64,000 nt of DNA, taken from Mycobacteriales bacterium. Lineage in GTDB: Bacteria > Actinomycetota > Actinomycetes > Mycobacteriales > SCTD01. The notes under the pieces were generated by a model. The model saw only the letters and a program-made list of their open reading frames with translations, did not search any database and had not been told where the DNA came from. Positions 1-8,482 of this stretch are shown here, in pieces. The stretch is taken from positions 193,993 through 257,992 of the forward strand of contig JAUJOY010000001.1 of the NCBI GenBank assembly GCA_030447385.1, given 5' to 3'. Both the position numbers and the translations under genes were made by a program. Position 1 is the first letter of the stretch. The number at the start of each line of letters is the position of its first letter.

Positions 1-870
1 ACCTGTACGGGCTGGAGCCAGGGCGAACTGGCAGGTCGGCGCGAGGATTTCGTCGACCGGCCGCTGGCCGGCGACCACGCGGCACTGGCGAGCCGGACGG
101 CGATGCTGACCCGCCCGGACTACCTCGACGTCTCGTGCACGGGCAGCTACTCCCCGAACCGATGCAACGCACCGGTCGGCGACGCAACGCCTGGTTCGAC
201 AACTACCTGCAGCGCATCGTCAGCCGTGACGCCCGCGACGTGAGTCGGCTCGCCCACCTGGACCGGTCACGACGTCGATTAGGTTGCTCTCGGCGAACAA
301 CGCCGGTGAGCTCGTCAAGGCGCGGCCGGCAGCCGGGGCCGGCATCCTCGAGACCAGCCTGTTCGGGTACCTGGACCTTCTCCAGACCCTCTACCTGATC
401 CATCAGATCCCCGCGGGCAACAACCTGACCGGTCGCGACCGGCCGGGCCAAGGTGGCCTTGCTCGACACCGGCCTGTCGGCCCGGCTGAACAACCCTCAC
501 CCCGGCGGCGATGTCACCGGGTGTGGTGAGCGACGCTGCTGGCGACCTGTTCGAGGCGTTCGTCGCCGGCGAGTTGCTTCGTCAGCTCGCGTGGTCGGAC
601 GCCGACGCGAGCCTGTTCCACCTCCGCGACCGCGACGGCCGCGAGGTCGACCTTCGTCCTGGAAGACGCCGATCGCCACGTCGCAGGCATCGAGGTCAAG
701 GCCTCCAGTGCTGTGCGCAGCGACGACTTCAAGGGTCTGATGTTCCTGCGCGACAAGCTCGGCGGTCGCTTCACGATCGGCGTTGTGCTGTACACCGGTA
801 TTAACGCCTTGCCCTTCGAGATCGGCTGTGGGCCCTGCCGTACTCGGCCCTTGTGGGCCGCCTCGCCCTT
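1..870 (+). pseudogene. DUF4143/AAA ATPase, C-terminal part, broken
   Basis: This is the C-terminal part of an ATP-binding protein of the DUF4143 family. The protein resumes in different frames: frame 1 to about 165, frame 3 to about 280, frame 2 to about 440, frame 3 to about 505, frame 1 to about 652, frame 2 to about 817, then frame 3. Joined, the pieces give recognisable DUF4143 text: RRRNAWFDNYLQR (about 175-215), then GELVKARPAA and SLFGYLDLLQTLYLI, then GDLFEAFVAGELLRQL (about 540-585). A PD-(D/E)XK-like core follows, REVDL then GIEVKAS (about 640-705). The N-terminal P-loop would lie left of the window. Six frame changes mean no full-length product. Such ATPases are common on actinobacterial mobile elements, which fits the relaxase and att fragment nearby. 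The family call is fairly sure; the function of the intact protein is not known to me. Confidence 0.8.
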
Positions 871-931
871 GAGCGCCGGCTGGCTCACCGGTCGAGGCTT
901 CGTGGCCGTGCGCGGAGGGTTGCTCGGGCAG

Positions 932-1268
932 TCAGCTGTGGCTGCGGTCCTCGGCCGTGAGCCGGTCATACCTGCCAGAGCCCTTGTCGCCGAGCGCACG
1001 CCCGATGGCGATGCCGGGGGTGCTGACGACGCTGTGGCCGGCCCGGACGGCCAGCGTGTCGCCGACGGCTCGGAAAAGCTGGCCACCCATCGCGTTGGCG
1101 ACAAACTCCTGCCGGCTGGCGGTGATGTAGGCGTCGAGGTCGTTGCTGTCGATGCGGATGTGCTTGCCGAGCTTGATGACGGCGATGCGCCGTTCGGCAC
1201 GCAACCGACGGATGAAGCGGGACGGTGGTGCCGAGGCGTTCGGCGGCCTGGTCGACGGTGAGCAGCAT
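932..1268 (-). pseudogene. excisionase-like helix-turn-helix protein, one frameshift
   Basis: This is a small DNA-binding protein of the excisionase/MerR-like HTH_17 type. The N-terminus (MLLTVDQAAERLGTT) starts at ATG 1268 and is the usual recognition-helix segment. The continuation RFIRRLRAERRIAVIKLGKHIRI and DLDAYITASR lies in another frame down to the stop at 932. One extra C in the GTCCCGC run near 1220 explains the break. Such proteins act as recombination directionality factors or small regulators on integrative elements. The gene lies downstream of the relaxase, where excisionase genes of actinobacterial ICEs often sit. The indel could be real decay or a sequencing error. Confidence 0.7.
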
Positions 1269-1531
1269 CGGGTCTCCTGGGGCTCTATGGGTGGCCTGCC
1301 GGTGCTGCCGGTGGCCGCGGTGGACCGTTGATCCCACGCCGCATCGAAAGCCGTCCAATGCCCCGAATCCGCTGCCCTGCAGCGGTTCTGGTCCGTACAG
1401 GGTCGCCCAGAGCCGCCGCGTGTCGTCTGGAGTCGTGGCGATTGCGCCCGTCCGCCACGGCGACCGCGAATCGTGAGGAAGGTGTCACTTCCCGGTAAGG
1501 CCCGTGGGGCTCTCGGCGCGCCACCGGTGGC

Positions 1532-4500
1532 TCACCGGCTCAGACCTTCGCCGAAATCGCGCTCTGCTCCCCGGTAGGGCTTGCGCCCGGCCAGCAGGTC
1601 GACAGGTCCTGCCAGCTCACCGGGGCCGGCCGGGGCCGGGCCAGTGCCGCCGGAGCGTGTCGGGTCCCATCCGTCCGGGCGTGCGCGGTGCGGTGCTGCC
1701 ACGTCGCTGGCCAGGCGCTGCCGGGTGTGGTGGTCGACCTGGCGGGTGAGCCGGTCGATCTCGGCGTCCAGGGTGGCCAGGGTCGGCTCGGTCTGCCGCA
1801 GCTGCTGCTCGCCGCTGGTGATCGTGTCGGTGAGGGCGCGGCGGCGACTACGTGCCCATCGGGGCGCCGTTTCGAGGTCCGCGCGGGTCTGGCGCAGGCT
1901 GCAGTGCAGCCTGTCGCGGTCGGCGCGCAGCCGCTCGCGTTCGGCCTGGCACTGCGTGGAGCTGCCGGAGGGCACGGGCGTGTTCGGTGGGCAGCGGCCG
2001 GGTCTGCCGGCGCTGCACCTTCTCTGCGGCCCGCTCGGCCGCGCGCTCGCGCCTGACGGGCGGTCTGCGCGGCCTGGGCGCGGGCGTGGTCGAGCGCGGT
2101 GTGGGCGGCGTCCTGCGCGCGCTGCGCGCGAGCGCGGCCTCGAGCACTCGCACCGCCTGCTCCTGCGGGTCGTCGACCGCCCCCGGCGGCCGCGTGTGCG
2201 GCTGGCCGTGGCCGTGGTGGTCGTCGTCGGTGCTGGGGTCGGGGGTGATGTAGGCGTGGTTGCCGTGCCGGCCGCGGGTCATCGCGACGTACAGGTGCTC
2301 GCGGTCCATCCCGGGCCGGACCAGCACGACCCCCACGTCGGCGGTGGCGCCTTGGGCGGCGTCGATCGTGGAGGCCCAGCCGTACTCGGCGTGCTCAGCC
2401 AGATAGGCGGCGGGCAGCACGGTCCGGCCCCGTCCGGTGAGGTCTTCCACGATCAGGCCGTCCTGCGGTCCGGGGCCGAGGACCTGGAAGCGGTCGCCGT
2501 TGCGGACATGCCCGTCCCCGACAGTCAGCCGGCGGTCGTTGCGCCGGGCCCGGAGCACATCGCCGGCCTGCCAGTCCCGGCCCCCGGCCACGGTGACCGG
2601 CCCGGCGACCTCACCCGCGGCCACAGCGGCTGCGCGGGCGCGCTGGTTGAGCGCGTCCACGTCCAGCCGGGTCCGGGCCAGCATCAACGCGTCCTGCCCG
2701 TCTGCGCGCGCAACAGCCCAGTGCGCGAAGACGCCGTCCAGGGCGGCGTCGCCGTCCGGGCAGGGGTGCAGCCGGCCGACGGTGCGGTAGGCGTCGAGCG
2801 CCTCCGCCTTGCCGTGACGCAGCGCGAGGGAAGCTTGGCCTTCCCACGGCTGGCTGAACCGGTGGATCTGGTCGAGCTCGACGCCATGCCCGGCGCGGGC
2901 GAGGGCGGCGAGCATCCCGCCCGGTCCGCTGACCACCCCGATCTGCGCTGGGTCCCCGACCAGCACCACCTTCGCCCCCACCCGGGCGGCCGCAGTGATC
3001 AGCGGGTCGAGATCCAGGGTGCTGGCCATCGATGCCTCGTCGACGATCACCACAGTCCGGCCGTCCAGCTCCGACTGCGCCGGCGTGTCTGCTGGGGTGC
3101 GGTTTTGGGTGTACAGCCACTTGGCCAGCGTGTCGGTGGTTTCGCCAGTGGCGGTGGCGAGCTCGGCGGCGGCCCGGGCTGACGGCGCCAGCCCGACCAC
3201 CCGGTACCCGGCGTCCTGCCAGGCCCGGGCAGCGGCACCCAACGTGCTGGTCTTGCCCGCCCCAGCCGGCGCGGTCAGCACCGACACCAAGTCCCCACCC
3301 CCGGCCAGGCGCAGCACCGCCAAGCGCTGGCTCGCGTCCAGCCCTCCGTCGCGACCGGCCGGCATCAGCGCGGTGAGCGTGACCTGCCCGTACCCGCCAC
3401 GCCGGCCGCGGGCGGCAAGGTCCAGGATGCGGGCCTCGACGGCCAGGACTTGCACGGTGGCGTAGCGGGCATCTGAGGCCCGGGGCGTCACCCCGACGCT
3501 CTGCAGGCCGATCGGGACCGCGTCGTCCAGGCCGAGGGCGAGGCCGGTGAGCTGCTCGACCCGCGCGACCACCTCACCCGCGGTCAAGCCGGCAGTCGGT
3601 AGGAGGGCGGCGACCTGCCCTGCGACGTCGGCGCGGGAGAACACCGCCCGCCGCGTCCCCGCCCCCTGCAACGCGGCAGCCGCCACCCCCGCGTCCGGCA
3701 CTTGGCCGGGGTCGGCGCCGGTGCCCGCGGGCAAGACTCCCGCGGCCGGTTGCGGTTCGCTCCGGTCAACGTGGGGCGGGACCGGTCCGGCCGGTCGGGC
3801 AAGACTCGTCTCGCCGGCTGGGTCGGTGGGCAAGACTCGCTGCTCGTGCTCGGCGCGCTCCGGGGGCATCTGCAGCCGCACCGCATGCCGGAGCCGGTCC
3901 GGGGTCCAGCCGAGGTGGGCGGCCTCGGCCGTCCAGCTCGCATGCAACGCCGACAGCTCGGGGTGCTGCTTGCGGGCGCGGGTCTTGAGCACCGCCGTCT
4001 TGACCACCCCGGCTCGCTCCGAGGAGCTGAGGGTGCGGCCGAGGAGCTTTTCGTACTCGGCAATCTTCGTACCGGCCTCAGCATCAATACTGGCGGTGCG
4101 CTTGCTCCACAGTCTTAGCAGCACATCGGGCACTCCGGCAATATCTGCCTGCCCGTTTTCGTTCACCTCCCGGAAAGCAACGCCGAGGCGGTGGTGCATT
4201 TCGTTGCGCAACGCGGCCTGGTAGATCATTCCGGCGCTCTTCTTGTGATGGAACAGCTCCGTGGCGTCCAGGGTGCGCCACCGGCCGTCCTCGCAGCGGA
4301 CCTTGTTCAGGACAAGGGCGTGGGTGTGCAGCTGCGGGTCCCCGGCCCGGCTGCTGCGATGGTCGAACACCGCCGCCACCAGCCCGGCCGAGCCGACCTG
4401 CTCGGTCCCGTCCGTCCCGCGCCGGGACAGCCCCGCATGGGTGTCCAGGTAGGCCAGGCCGGCGCGGACCGCGGCGCGGTGCGCCGCCATCGCCTCCGCC

Positions 4501-4823
4501 GCCGTCGCCCGATCACCCAGCGCCCACAGGGCACTGACGCTCTTGGGCGCCGAGAACGTCAGGTCGAACCCGGTCACCCCGTCGGTCCGCCAGGCCCGCC
4601 CCAGCCGGCTGCCGGCGCTCGGGTGTAGGCCGCGAGCGAACAGTGCCTCCAGCTCCCCCTCACTCACCACAGCCCCCGGCGACAGCCCGAGCTGCTCGAG
4701 CCCCCGGCCGTGCCAGCGCCCCGGCGCCTCACCCACCCCCGCGTAGTACTCGGAGGCCTGGCAGGCCACCCCGTCGGTGTAGTACCGCCAGGAGGAGGTG
4801 CCGATCTTCGCCGAGCTCAACAC
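1532..4823 (-). pseudogene. MobF-family relaxase/helicase (TraA/TrwC-like), one frameshift
   Basis: This is a conjugative relaxase that would nick oriT and unwind the transferred strand. The chosen start is GTG 4823 (VLSSAKIG), because TrwC-like proteins begin just before this motif and the open frame further upstream has no family similarity. Catalytic tyrosines lie in RYYTDG (residues 13-18) and EYYAG. The three-His HUH site is DHRSSR plus PQLHTHALV (His155, 166, 168). The helicase has Walker A APAGAGKTST (about 518-527) and Walker B VVIVDEAS (about 591-598), and a late motif YVAMTRGRHG near 2270-2300. The frame is open to about 1950, where one extra C moves the charged, probably coiled-coil tail (QAERERLRADRDRL onward) into another frame ending at 1532. 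The relaxase and helicase domains are intact, so a shortened active protein is possible. Confidence 0.88.
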
Positions 4824-4869
4824 CGCCCCGACCCCCTCGGCAACCCGGCAACCAGACCGCGCCACCGTA

Positions 4870-5010
4870 CATTCGAAGAATGCACATGTCTGCAGCTCTG
4901 ATGGATTTGCTGGAATCGGGCCAGCGACGGCTGTGAACTTATGGAGAATGGCGGTGGAGAAAGGAGAGTAGCGGCCAGCAACGGTACGCAGAAGCGAATG
5001 TAACAATGTG
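4870..5010. promoter_or_regulatory. AT-richer spacer with palindrome upstream of the relaxase (candidate promoter/oriT)
   Basis: The 220 bp between the relaxase start (4823) and the next gene is visibly less GC-rich than its surroundings. It contains the perfect inverted repeat CATTC-GAA-GAATG at 4870-4882. MobF relaxases commonly act on an oriT near their own gene, so this is the most plausible place in the window for the promoter and possibly the nic region. No nic consensus was recognised, so the oriT part is inference. Confidence 0.3.
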
Positions 5011-5045
5011 AGGCGGCTTGCTTGCCCGCGCCGCGCGGCGGCGGT

Positions 5046-5321
5046 CTACCGGCGGCGGCGCGCTCGTGGAGGAAGGGCTGACACGGCCGCTGCCAGCGCC
5101 TCGGCGAGCCCGGCGTCGGCGGGTGGCTGGCCGAGCTGGTCGCAGCACGGCGGCTTGGTCCGCTCGTCTGCAGGGACCTCGACCGTGAGTGCGTCCAGAA
5201 GCAGCGCGTAGACGTCGGCCGCGGAGCGGTCGTGCGGGCCGACGGCCAGGATGACAATCCGGTCCGGCGCAGGCCAGGCCGTCAGCATCCGGTCGCTGCC
5301 GTAGAGGTGACGACAACACAC
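5046..5321 (-). CDS. hypothetical protein, possible toxin partner of the upstream HTH protein
   Basis: The first standard start in the frame is GTG 5321 (VCCRHLYGSDRM), but protein-like sequence continues upstream in the same frame to about 5450 without ATG, GTG or TTG (VELTRTAQQQITTLRGRR, then LASGCHEAGYRL). The real N-terminus may therefore use a non-standard start, or an indel may have cut it off. The upstream part overlaps the 3' end of the HTH gene at 5456. The order HTH protein then small protein with overlapping ends resembles type II toxin-antitoxin pairs, but no catalytic motif of a named toxin family is visible. Coding status is likely, function unknown. Confidence 0.5.
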   Translation of the reverse strand: MCCRHLYGSDRMLTAWPAPDRIVILAVGPHDRSAADVYALLLDALTVEVPADERTKPPCCDQLGQPPADAGLAEALAAAVSALPPRARRRR

Positions 5322-5455
5322 ATGGTCCAGCGGAGCGCCGGCGAGGCGATACCCCGCCTCGTGACACCCACTGGCCAGCAGCCCTTCGATGGCGCGCCGG
5401 GCGGCTTGCGCCCGTCGTCCCCGCAGCGTCGTGATCTGCTGCTGTGCCGTTCGCG

Positions 5456-5929
5456 TCAGCTCGACGTCGATGCTTCGGTCCTCGTCGTCGGAAGCAGCTC
5501 GTCCAGGCGGTTCGCGTCGAGCCGACGGACCCGCCCGGCGGCCAGGTCGTCCACAGCGGCGGCGACGTCGTCGCCGGCAAGAGCCCCACGATCGCGCAGC
5601 ACCCGTAGCACCTCGGCGAGAAGCCGCCCGTCGTCCCGATGCCGGCGCAACTCATCGAGCACGCTCTTGGTTGCCGCCAACGACGTCACCTCGACCCGCA
5701 GAGGACTCGACTGCGCGACCGTCCGCAGGGCACCTGCCTTGATCCAGGCGCGCACCGTCGGTGGCGACACGCCGAGCACGTGAGCCGCCTCACCCACCTT
5801 CGCGCCGTTGTCCCGCTCAGCGACGTGCCCACGGACGGTGTCCAGTGACCGGCGTCGTCCCGCGTCGCGTTCCTGCTCCGCGAGGCGCTGCAGCGCGATC
5901 AGATCCTCGACTACTCCGCCCGCTGACAT
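5456..5929 (-). CDS. HTH protein, possible antitoxin/transcriptional regulator
   Basis: A 157-aa protein. The central region (about residues 40-75, with EAAHVLGVSPPTVRAWIKAG) is a clear excisionase/MerR-like helix-turn-helix. The N-terminus is helical and charged (LIALQRLAEQERDAGRRR). The C-terminal half (DELRRHRDDGRLLAEVLRVL) is helical and may dimerise or bind a partner. Its 3' end overlaps the upstream extension of the next small gene, suggesting translational coupling. If the pair is a toxin-antitoxin module, this would be the DNA-binding antitoxin that autoregulates from the 170-bp spacer at 5930-6100. It could equally be a plain regulator of the element. Confidence 0.65.
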   Translation of the reverse strand: MSAGGVVEDLIALQRLAEQERDAGRRRSLDTVRGHVAERDNGAKVGEAAHVLGVSPPTVRAWIKAGALRTVAQSSPLRVEVTSLAATKSVLDELRRHRDDGRLLAEVLRVLRDRGALAGDDVAAAVDDLAAGRVRRLDANRLDELLPTTRTEASTSS

Positions 5930-6100
5930 GCAACGACCGTACCTCGAACTTTCCGTAAGAGGCGACTATTCGAAAGACCGCTTCCGCTCGATTCACATCG
6001 GGTGGCACCCGAAGGACGCTCGCTCGCGAGTGCCGACTTGCACACCGGGCGGGAATCGGCACTACCGGTGCTGCGAGAACCGCCGATAGCATCCGGCGGC

Positions 6101-6349
6101 ATGAGCGTGTGGCGGTTCCTCGGTCTTTCGACGGACCGTTCCAAGCCCTTCGCCGCCCGGCTCGGGCGCTGGTGGATTCATGCGGGAGTGTCAGCGCTGA
6201 TGCTGGGCCTCTTCGGCTGGATGCTCATCGGTGTGGGCTTCGAACGCCCTGATGCGGCCCGCGACATTGCCATTTTCGTGATGCTTCCGCTCGCCGTCGT
6301 CTACGGGGTCTACGCCTTGGTCGCGTGGCGTTACCAGAAAAACCACTAG
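6101..6349 (+). CDS. small two-helix membrane protein
   Basis: An 82-aa protein starting at ATG 6101 (MSVWRFLGLSTDRSKPF). An in-frame extension to 6002 is possible but has no sensible protein character. Two hydrophobic segments are visible: about residues 28-45 (AGVSALMLGLFGWMLIGVG) and about 55-75 (IAIFVMLPLAVVYGVYALVAW), followed by a basic tail (RYQKNH). No Shine-Dalgarno is evident before the ATG. The family is not recognised. It is divergent from the HTH gene and lies inside the presumed mobile element. Confidence 0.55.
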   Translation: MSVWRFLGLSTDRSKPFAARLGRWWIHAGVSALMLGLFGWMLIGVGFERPDAARDIAIFVMLPLAVVYGVYALVAWRYQKNH

Positions 6350-6503
6350 CACGGCGCATAGGTGGCGATCTGCGACGTCCCCGTGGCCGTCCGAGAGCGG
6401 GACTACAGCCGCTACCGCTCTCGCGGCGGCGGGCGCCTCGTTTCGGCGATCCCCGCTTGTAAAGGCATGGGCGGGTGACGACACGGCAGCGCAGACTGGG
6501 TGG

Positions 6504-7421
6504 ATGCACGAGGAGAACGGGTGTCTGCCGGCCGAGCAGGCCGCCGACGTGCAAGCGCTGCTGGTTCTGGGCAACGAGCTGTCGGACGCGGGGGACGAGG
6601 GTGGGGCGGAGCCGTACTTCCGTGCGGCCGCTCGTCTGGGGTCGGCCGCCGGCTCGTTCAATCTGGGGAACTCGCTGATCAAGCAGGGCCGTCCTGTCGA
6701 GGCGGTACCGGCCTTTCTGGAGGCGGCCGCGGCCGGGGACCGCGATGCGCCGCTGAACCTGGGCCTGGCCTATGAGGAGCTCGGGGAGTGGTCGGCAGCC
6801 GAAGCTGCCTACCTGCAAGCGGTCGCAGCTGGTGATCCGCGTGCGCGTGTCTGCCTGGGCGACCTGGTGCGCTGGCACGGGGACCCGGTGGCGGCTGAAG
6901 CGCTGTGGCGGGAGGCGGCGGCGGACGGCGACGGGCTCTGCGCGGGAGCCCTCGCCCGCTGGTACCTGCTCCGAGGCCGGCCGGACGAGGCGGAGCCGCT
7001 GCTGCGTCAGGCTATGCCCGTCGATGACGACGCCCGCTCGGACATGGCGCACCTGATGCGCCGGCGCGGACAGCTCGCGGAGGCGCAGCGGCTGCTGGAG
7101 CTGGGCGTCGCTGAGGGGCACCACGACTCGATGATCAAGCTGGCCCTGCTGTTGGAGGAGGATCTCGGGGACGTGCAGCGCGCGGAGACCGTGCTCCGGG
7201 CGGCCGTGGCGGCAGGCGAGCTGCACGCGCACAACAACTTGGGCACGCTGCTGCGTGAGCGCGGCGCCGTCCTGGAAGCCCAGCAGCAGTTCCGGCTCGG
7301 CGCCCTGGGCGGCGACCGCCGCGCGGCCGACAACCTCGCGCGGCTGCACCGGACGCACCGTCGTCAGCTCAACCGCGCGTACCGGGCACGGGCGCGAGCG
7401 GCCCGGAGGGCGCATGCGTGA
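6504..7421 (+). CDS. Sel1/TPR-like repeat protein
   Basis: A 305-aa soluble protein built of repeated helix pairs of about 33-36 residues with the Sel1/TPR signature A..G....NLG....QG, for example GSAAGSFNLGNSLIKQG, DRDAPLNLGLAYEELG, DPRARVCLGDLVRWHG and ELHAHNNLGTLLRERG. Seven or eight repeats cover residues 15-280, followed by a very basic Arg/Ala-rich tail that could bind nucleic acid or a membrane surface. There is no signal peptide or transmembrane segment. Its stop overlaps the start of the HEAT-repeat gene by 8 bp, so the two are probably co-translated. These repeats mediate protein-protein contacts; the partner is unknown. Confidence 0.8.
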   Translation: MHEENGCLPAEQAADVQALLVLGNELSDAGDEGGAEPYFRAAARLGSAAGSFNLGNSLIKQGRPVEAVPAFLEAAAAGDRDAPLNLGLAYEELGEWSAAEAAYLQAVAAGDPRARVCLGDLVRWHGDPVAAEALWREAAADGDGLCAGALARWYLLRGRPDEAEPLLRQAMPVDDDARSDMAHLMRRRGQLAEAQRLLELGVAEGHHDSMIKLALLLEEDLGDVQRAETVLRAAVAAGELHAHNNLGTLLRERGAVLEAQQQFRLGALGGDRRAADNLARLHRTHRRQLNRAYRARARAARRAHA

Positions 7422-8244
7422 CCACCTGCTCGCCCTCGCGGCATGGACGGACGGGGGGGCGAGGTGGACCGAGGAGCTCTTCGCGGACTACATGACCGCC
7501 GTCCACGCCGTGGTCGACGACGTCGGGCCGGACGCCTGCCTGACCGCGGCGCTGCACGCCTGGGCGAACGAGCCGCCGCCGCTGCAGGCCGTCGCGCTCG
7601 ACCTGCTGGGGGTCCTCGCCGACCGGGATCCTCAACGGCTGCCACTGCTCCTGACCGTGGTGGAGCAAGCAGCCGGCAGCGAGGACGAGAACGTCCGCTG
7701 GGCGGCGGTGAACGCCCTTGACCACGGGGACGATTCTCGAGCCGTCCCGTACCTGGTGAGGCTGGCGCGGGACGAGGACCGGGACATCCGTTGGAAGGCA
7801 GTCGGCGCCCTCCCCCTGCTGCTCCAGGATCCGACACCCGAGCATCCCGCCGTCCAGGCCCTGCTCGATGCGTGCGACGACGACGACCCCGACGTCCGGG
7901 ACTGGGCGGTGTTCGGGCTCGGCGTGCTCCTCGACGTCGACAGCCCTGCAGTGCGGGACGCCCTATCCGCGCGGCTGAATGACGAACAGGCGGACACGGC
8001 CGGAGAGGCAGCCGTGGGCCTGGCCCGTCGACGCGACGCTCGGGTGCTCCCCTTCCTGCTCCGCGAGTTGACGAGCCCCGATGTCGGCAACCTGTACGTC
8101 GAGGCGGCAGCGGAGCTGGGTGAGCCGCTGCTGTTGCCCCTCCTGCAGCAGCTGCAGGTCCAGGGGTGGCAAGAGGATCACGAGCCCAGACCCGGCGTGC
8201 TCAACGAGGCCCTACGCAGCTGTGCGCCAAACGAGGAGCGGTGA
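7414..8244 (+). CDS. HEAT-repeat protein
   Basis: A 276-aa acidic protein starting at ATG 7414 (MRDHLLALAAW) and overlapping the stop of the preceding repeat protein. Residues about 80-240 carry HEAT/PBS-lyase-like repeats: DENVRWAAVNAL, DRDIRWKAVGAL, DPDVRDWAVFGLG and ADTAGEAAVGLARRRD. Each is a helix pair with the conserved D/R positions. There are no catalytic residues or membrane segments. It is probably a scaffold that works with the Sel1/TPR-like protein encoded just upstream. Both lie within about 2 kb of the tRNA-Ser att fragment, so they are likely cargo of the integrated element. No known defence or immunity family was recognised. Confidence 0.75.
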   Translation: MRDHLLALAAWTDGGARWTEELFADYMTAVHAVVDDVGPDACLTAALHAWANEPPPLQAVALDLLGVLADRDPQRLPLLLTVVEQAAGSEDENVRWAAVNALDHGDDSRAVPYLVRLARDEDRDIRWKAVGALPLLLQDPTPEHPAVQALLDACDDDDPDVRDWAVFGLGVLLDVDSPAVRDALSARLNDEQADTAGEAAVGLARRRDARVLPFLLRELTSPDVGNLYVEAAAELGEPLLLPLLQQLQVQGWQEDHEPRPGVLNEALRSCAPNEER

Positions 8245-8457
8245 TCGGCCCGGCCACCGAACTGGCCCTCGGGTAGATATCGCTCCCGCGGGCCGCACTG
8301 TCATGGCTGGTCACGCGGTGGTCACAGAAACGTCGGTAAAGGCCGGTCACCGGCGGATCGTCTCGGACGCGACGACGGGAGGAAAAGTGGTCCTGACCTG
8401 CGGAAATACAGCACTGTGAGTCACTTGCGGTCAGCGACGGCTCACCAGCTTGCGGGA

Positions 8458-8481
8458 GTTCAAATCCCACCGCCACCGCCA
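8458..8481 (+). other. 3' fragment of tRNA-Ser (probable attR core)
   Basis: The 24 bases match the 3' end of an actinobacterial tRNA-Ser: T-loop GTTCAAATC, T-stem 3' strand, acceptor 3' strand CGCCACC, discriminator G and CCA. Just upstream the sequence no longer pairs with the T-stem, and no anticodon or acceptor 5' half exists. This is what remains at the far side of an element integrated into a tRNA 3' end. The orientation (CCA to the right) puts the intact tRNA-Ser left of the window. Confidence 0.7.
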
Positions 8482-8482
8482 G

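Noticed and set aside
4824-5006. Relaxase start at TTG 5006
   Set aside because: The added 61 residues have no family similarity and cover the AT-richer spacer; GTG 4823 begins the conserved N-terminus.
8440-8482. A functional tRNA gene at the att fragment
   Set aside because: Only the T-loop and acceptor 3' strand exist; there is no anticodon arm or pairing acceptor 5' strand.
1-8482. Integrase or replication gene of the element
   Set aside because: None of the frames in this part shows tyrosine or serine recombinase or Rep motifs; if present they lie left of the window.
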